25,521 bases of DNA from an uncultured Caulobacteraceae bacterium. Lineage in GTDB: Bacteria > Pseudomonadota > Alphaproteobacteria > Caulobacterales > Caulobacteraceae. Position 1 is the first letter of the stretch, and each line of letters starts with the position of its first letter. The notes beneath the pieces were generated by a model. That model was not told the origin of the DNA. It ran no database searches and worked only from the letters and a program-made list of their open reading frames with translations. The stretch lies in contig CALEOQ010000243.1 of NCBI GenBank assembly GCA_937910255.1, positions 1-25,521 of the forward strand, given 5' to 3'. The translations under genes and the position numbers were made by a program. This document shows, one piece after another, positions 22,164 to 25,521 of this stretch.

Positions 22164-24191
22164 ATGACCGACGTCACTTCTGAAGTTCCCGAATCCGCCG
22201 CGGCGCCCGCGTCCATGGCCCGCGTTCAGGTCCGCTTGGGCGATCTTGGGCTGGCGAAGGAGAACCTCCGCTACGCCGAGCCCGCCGACGAGGGCGTGCC
22301 GCAGCTCGCCGACACCATCCTCGCCGCCGGCGTGGTGATCGCCCCGATCGTCCGGGCCGGGCGCAAGAGCGAGGAGCCTTTCGTCGCCCTCGACGGCCGG
22401 CGTCGCCGTTTGGCGCTGCTGGTGCTGAAGGACCGCGGCGACATCGACGACGACTATCTGGTGGATTGCCAGCTCGCCGAGACCAAGGCCCAGCAGGCGG
22501 CGGCGATCGTGCTGCCCAATACCGAGCACGCCCCGGTCCACGTGGCCGACGTGATCGTGGCCATCGGTCGGCTGCGCAAGGCTAAGATGGACACCGCCGC
22601 CATCGCCAAGGCGCTGGGCTATGCCGAACTCGAGATCAAGCGGCTCGAGGCCCTGGCGGCGGTCCACCCGTCGGTGCTGAGCGCGCTGCGCAAGGGCAAG
22701 CTGACCCTCAAGCAGGTGCGCCTGTTCGCGCGCCTGCCGGACAAGAAGCAGCAGGCCGAGATCGCCCAGACCGCGCTCGACGGCTACTTCCAGGACTATC
22801 AGATCCGCGCCGTGGTCGAAGGCGGCCGCGCCACGGCCGATGATCCGCGCTTCATCCTCGTGGGGATGGCCCGCTACCTGGCCGCCGGCGGCCGAGTGAG
22901 CTCGGACCTGTTCGGCGAGCTGCCGGACGCCGTGCTCGATCCGGAGATCCTGCAGACGGCTTGGCGCGACCGGGTGCAGCCGATGATCGACCACCTGAAG
23001 GCCGAAGGCTTGGCGGTCTATCTGGGCGAGGACGGCGCCTTCGGCGCGCCGGACGGCTTCTCCCGCCTGCCCTACGTCTACCGCCCGGACCTGACGGAGG
23101 CCCAGGTCAAGGCGCTGGATGACGCCCGCTACCGCGTCACCCAGCTCTCGTCCGCCCTGCAGGACGTCGATCCGGAGGGTGAGGAGACAACGGCGGTGTT
23201 CGGGCCCTTGGTCTCGGCCATGGCCGCCGTGGCGGGCGCGCCGCTCAGCCGCGACAAGATTGGCGCGGTGATGTTGTCGCCGGCGGCCAGCGATTACGGC
23301 TGGGGCGCGACCTTCTACGCGGTCCCGCTGCCGGCCGATGAGCTGCTGGACGAGATCGAGGGGGAGACCGACGAGGACGATGACGAAGACGGTGTCGAGG
23401 TTGGCGGCCGTTACGGCCGCAGCTCGGCCGACGTCGAGGTCCCCAAGGCTGATGTCGAGGTGGAGGGCTCCAGCCACGTCTTCCATGAGACTCGCACCGA
23501 CGTCGCGACCCGCGGCCTGATCCGCGACCTGGCCGACGATCCCGGCGCGGCGCTGACGGTGCTGGTGGCGCAGCTGTTCAAGCAGCTGGCCCTGCACTCG
23601 GCCGGCAGTCTCGACGCCGCGGCGCTGCAGATCTCCGGCGCGCGCTACAGCCGGGGATCGACGCCGCCCATTCCGGCGCTCGATGGCGAGGTGCGCGACC
23701 GGCTCGATGCCCGGCGGGCGGCTTACAAGGCCTCCGGGCTGCGACCGATCACCTGGGTGGAGACCTTGGCCCACGGCGACAAGATGGCGCTGCTGGCCGA
23801 GCTCACGGCCGTCTCGCTGAACCTGCGCGAGGCCCGCACCTCGCTGATCCGCCACGCCGCCCGCGCCGAGGCGGCCGAGATCGCCGCCCTCTGCGGCGCC
23901 GACATCTCGGCTCACTGGACGCCGGACGCTGCCTATCTGGCGGTCCACTCCAAGAAGCAGCTGCTGGCGCTGCTCGCGGAGCTGGGCGTCGAGGACGACC
24001 GGGCCAAGACCTTAAAGAAAGACGACCTGGTGGCCTTCGTCGTCGAATGCGCGGCCGAACGTCAGTGGGCGCCGGCGGCTCTAGCCTGGGATCGCAGCGT
24101 CGAGGTCGAGGCCGAGACCGATGAGGTTGGCGACGGCGAAGCCGCCGAACCCACAGCGGTGGACGGGGTGGAGGTTTCGATCGCCGCCTAG
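22164..24191 (+). CDS. Very large ParB-like plasmid protein
   Basis: A 675-residue protein. Residues 25-100 form a ParB/sulfiredoxin-like domain (LAKENLRYAEPADEGVPQLADTILAAGVV, then VALDGRRRRLALL). An HTH region follows (MDTAAIAKALGYAELEIKRLEALAAVHPSVL; GKLTLKQVRLFARL). A very acidic linker lies near 395-415 (EIEGETDEDDDEDG). The C-terminal 200 residues are helical and unrecognised. It is nearly twice the size of the true ParB at 8170 and is not next to a parA, so a role in partition is doubtful. Such proteins accompany Toprim and strawberry-notch genes on alphaproteobacterial plasmids. GGAG lies 11 bases before the ATG. Confidence 0.82.
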   Translation: MTDVTSEVPESAAAPASMARVQVRLGDLGLAKENLRYAEPADEGVPQLADTILAAGVVIAPIVRAGRKSEEPFVALDGRRRRLALLVLKDRGDIDDDYLVDCQLAETKAQQAAAIVLPNTEHAPVHVADVIVAIGRLRKAKMDTAAIAKALGYAELEIKRLEALAAVHPSVLSALRKGKLTLKQVRLFARLPDKKQQAEIAQTALDGYFQDYQIRAVVEGGRATADDPRFILVGMARYLAAGGRVSSDLFGELPDAVLDPEILQTAWRDRVQPMIDHLKAEGLAVYLGEDGAFGAPDGFSRLPYVYRPDLTEAQVKALDDARYRVTQLSSALQDVDPEGEETTAVFGPLVSAMAAVAGAPLSRDKIGAVMLSPAASDYGWGATFYAVPLPADELLDEIEGETDEDDDEDGVEVGGRYGRSSADVEVPKADVEVEGSSHVFHETRTDVATRGLIRDLADDPGAALTVLVAQLFKQLALHSAGSLDAAALQISGARYSRGSTPPIPALDGEVRDRLDARRAAYKASGLRPITWVETLAHGDKMALLAELTAVSLNLREARTSLIRHAARAEAAEIAALCGADISAHWTPDAAYLAVHSKKQLLALLAELGVEDDRAKTLKKDDLVAFVVECAAERQWAPAALAWDRSVEVEAETDEVGDGEAAEPTAVDGVEVSIAA

Positions 24192-24214
24192 TCCGCCCGC
24201 CTCGATGCATACGG

Positions 24215-24242
24215 CGATAGCCCGGCCCCGGCCGGGCTATCG
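24215..24242 (+). terminator. Strong hairpin after the large ParB-like gene
   Basis: CGATAGCCCGGCC and GGCCGGGCTATCG pair perfectly over 13 bp with a two-base centre, 23 bases after the stop, followed by TTCTGTTG. It may serve both this gene and the convergent small gene at 24265. Confidence 0.75.
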
Positions 24243-24264
24243 TTCTGTTGCGTAGCCCGGGCGC

Positions 24265-24483
24265 CTAATGGAGAGCGCGGCTGACCTGCGCCGCGATCGC
24301 CGCCCATCGGTCCAGAACCCCGCCCTGGGCGGCGTCGGTCTCGCCGGTGACCTGACCCAGGTTGGAGAGGTGGCGGCTGAACTCGCCCTTGGGCAACAGC
24401 CCGCGACCTTCCAGCAGCGAGCCGATCAGCGCGATGACGAGGCCGGTCGCCTCCATCAGATCACTGTCGTCTGTCTCGGCCAT
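24265..24483 (-). CDS. Small acidic hypothetical protein
   Basis: A 72-residue protein: MAETDDSDLMEATGLVIALI, then GSLLEGRGLLPKGEFSRHLS and WAAIAAQVSRAL. Not recognised. Its start is well supported by GGAGGTTCCCC directly before the ATG. The helix GLVIALIGSLL is hydrophobic but short. It is the only minus-strand gene in this segment and is convergent with the large ParB-like gene. Confidence 0.65.
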   Translation of the reverse strand: MAETDDSDLMEATGLVIALIGSLLEGRGLLPKGEFSRHLSNLGQVTGETDAAQGGVLDRWAAIAAQVSRALH

Positions 24484-24689
24484 GGGGAACCTCCATCTGG
24501 GCGGGGAGCGTCCATAGTGGCCCAGCCGGGCCCAGACCGGCGATGCGTAAGTCTACGCCCTCGCGCGCGACGTCAGGTCCCGCCCGGGGCTCGCGCCGGC
24601 TGAAGGAGGAGAAGGAAGGGGGCCGGACGGGCGAGCCCGTCGGGTCTGGAGGGAGGAGCCCTCCGCGGCGGGTGATCTGGACCCCCCTG

Positions 24690-25521
24690 ATGAACGCCCT
24701 GCTTCCCCTGTTCACCGCCGCCGGTGACGCCGCCGACCAGAAGGCCGCCAATCTGCTGGCCGCCGCCCGGGCGCTGACCCCCCACCTCAACCGCTCGCGG
24801 GCCCTGGACCGCAAGCTGGTCTCCGGGGTGATGACCACCACCTTCGGCGCTTCGGACGCCGAGGGCGCCTGGCTGTGGCGTGACGCCTATGACGCCATCG
24901 AGGCGGCCCTGGTCCTGCAGCTGCGCCGCCTGTCGCCGCAGATCAGCCGGCTTGAGGACGCGCCGGCCGACATCGTCGCCCTGCTGGCCAATCTCTCGGG
25001 CCTCAGCCTGACCCACACCCGCCGCTCCGAGGAGCAGGTGGCGCTGGACCAGTTCTCGACGCCGCCGGAGCTCGGGGCCCTGGCGGTGCTGGCCGCCCAG
25101 GTGCGCCCCGGCGACCTGGTGCTGGAGCCCTCGGCCGGCACCGGCCTCCTCGCCATCCTGGCGGAGGCCTGCGGCGGGGCCCTGACCCTCAATGAACGCG
25201 CGGTCGCCCGCGCCGCCCTGCTCGAGAGCCTCTTCCCCCTCGCGGCCCGGGGCCAGCACGACGCCGCCCACCTTCCCGACCTGCTTCCGAGCTCAGGGTC
25301 GTTCCACGTCGCCCTGCTCAACCCGCCGTTCCAGCAGCTGGAGGATCACCTCCATGCGGCGCTGGACAGCCTGGCCGACGGCGGCCGGATGGCGGCGATC
25401 GTGCCCGAGCGGCTGTTCGGCGACCCGGCGGCGATGCGCGCCCTGGTCGCGCGCGGCCGAATGGCCCTGCGCCTGCGCTTCCCCGCCCGGGCCCACGCCA
25501 CGCACGGGACCTCGCTGGCGG
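24690..25521 (+). CDS. Methyltransferase-like N-terminus of a strawberry-notch-type protein, cut by window end
   Basis: 277 codons, open at the edge. The start MNALLPLFTAAGDAADQKAA and the phrase SLTHTRRSEEQVALDQFSTP match large plasmid proteins whose C-terminus is a strawberry-notch helicase-like region. Within the visible part is a class-I methyltransferase: motif I LEPSAGTGLLAIL and the catalytic NPPF of amino-methyltransferases. It may modify DNA or only bind it. An in-frame GTG at 24672 is an alternative start. It lies downstream of the Toprim and large ParB-like genes, a common combination. Confidence 0.8.
   Translation, partial: MNALLPLFTAAGDAADQKAANLLAAARALTPHLNRSRALDRKLVSGVMTTTFGASDAEGAWLWRDAYDAIEAALVLQLRRLSPQISRLEDAPADIVALLANLSGLSLTHTRRSEEQVALDQFSTPPELGALAVLAAQVRPGDLVLEPSAGTGLLAILAEACGGALTLNERAVARAALLESLFPLAARGQHDAAHLPDLLPSSGSFHVALLNPPFQQLEDHLHAALDSLADGGRMAAIVPERLFGDPAAMRALVARGRMALRLRFPARAHATHGTSLA

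Noticed and set aside
22130..22183. A 17-codon ORF overlapping the Toprim stop (ATGA)
   Set aside because: Short, no own ribosome site, no sign of conservation; at most a coupling leader.
22008..23948. A 646-codon minus frame
   Set aside because: Antisense shadow of the large ParB-like gene; Arg/Gly/Asp-rich with no motif.

Overview
The window is GC-rich, alphaproteobacterial accessory DNA, most like the backbone of a Caulobacterales or Sphingomonadales plasmid (or a closely related integrative element). That placement rests on the style of the mobilisation, partition and Toprim/strawberry-notch genes. It is inference from family resemblance, not from a search.

Layout. (1) 1-2252: mobilisation. 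A MobQ-type MobA/MobL relaxase (minus strand, cut by the window start) is divergent from a TraD-like accessory protein, with a dyad-rich candidate oriT between them. (2) 2249-4163 (minus): a SleB-type cell-wall hydrolase, a TraF/S26 signal peptidase and a single-strand binding protein (SSB). (3) 4371-9210: replication and partition. It holds an AT-rich stretch, five CCTGACC-type iterons, an inverted operator, a Rep_3 initiator, a cluster of large palindromes (candidate parS), then parA and parB. (4) 9395-10677: an Xre/MbcA/ParS-type antitoxin gene whose RES toxin partner seems reduced to a stub, then a small orphan gene. That small gene's 5' leader is a diverged copy of the leader upstream of the first ssb. 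(5) 10678-18131: a 7.45-kb Tn552/Tn5053-like transposon with about 167-bp inverted ends. Each end carries five TGAGAC motifs in mirrored spacing. It has a resolvase, DDE transposase and AAA ATPase, with chromate-resistance cargo: a frameshifted chrC-like superoxide dismutase, chrA, a two-repeat DUF1259 protein and a Rap1a-like exported protein. (6) 18132-18835: the C-terminal part of an IS1182-like transposase, abutting the transposon end. (7) 18981-25521: a second ssb with small genes, a PIN toxin/antitoxin pair, then a Toprim protein, a very large ParB-like protein, a small orphan gene and the methyltransferase-like start of a strawberry-notch-type protein (cut by the window end).

How it works together. 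RepA acting on the iterons would replicate the element, ParA/ParB acting on the palindromes would segregate it, and MobA with the TraD-like protein would mobilise it from the intervening oriT. Toxin-antitoxin modules would stabilise it. The transposon adds chromate efflux. Transposon and IS fragment show rearrangement after arrival: the flanks of the transposon do not match and the IS lacks its 5' half.

Most noteworthy uncatalogued signals are the palindrome family around repA-parA-parB, the 22-bp iteron array with its inverted operator, the duplicated structured leader upstream of two unrelated genes, and the DUF1259/Rap1a-like cargo next to chrA. No tRNA, rRNA or CRISPR array was seen.
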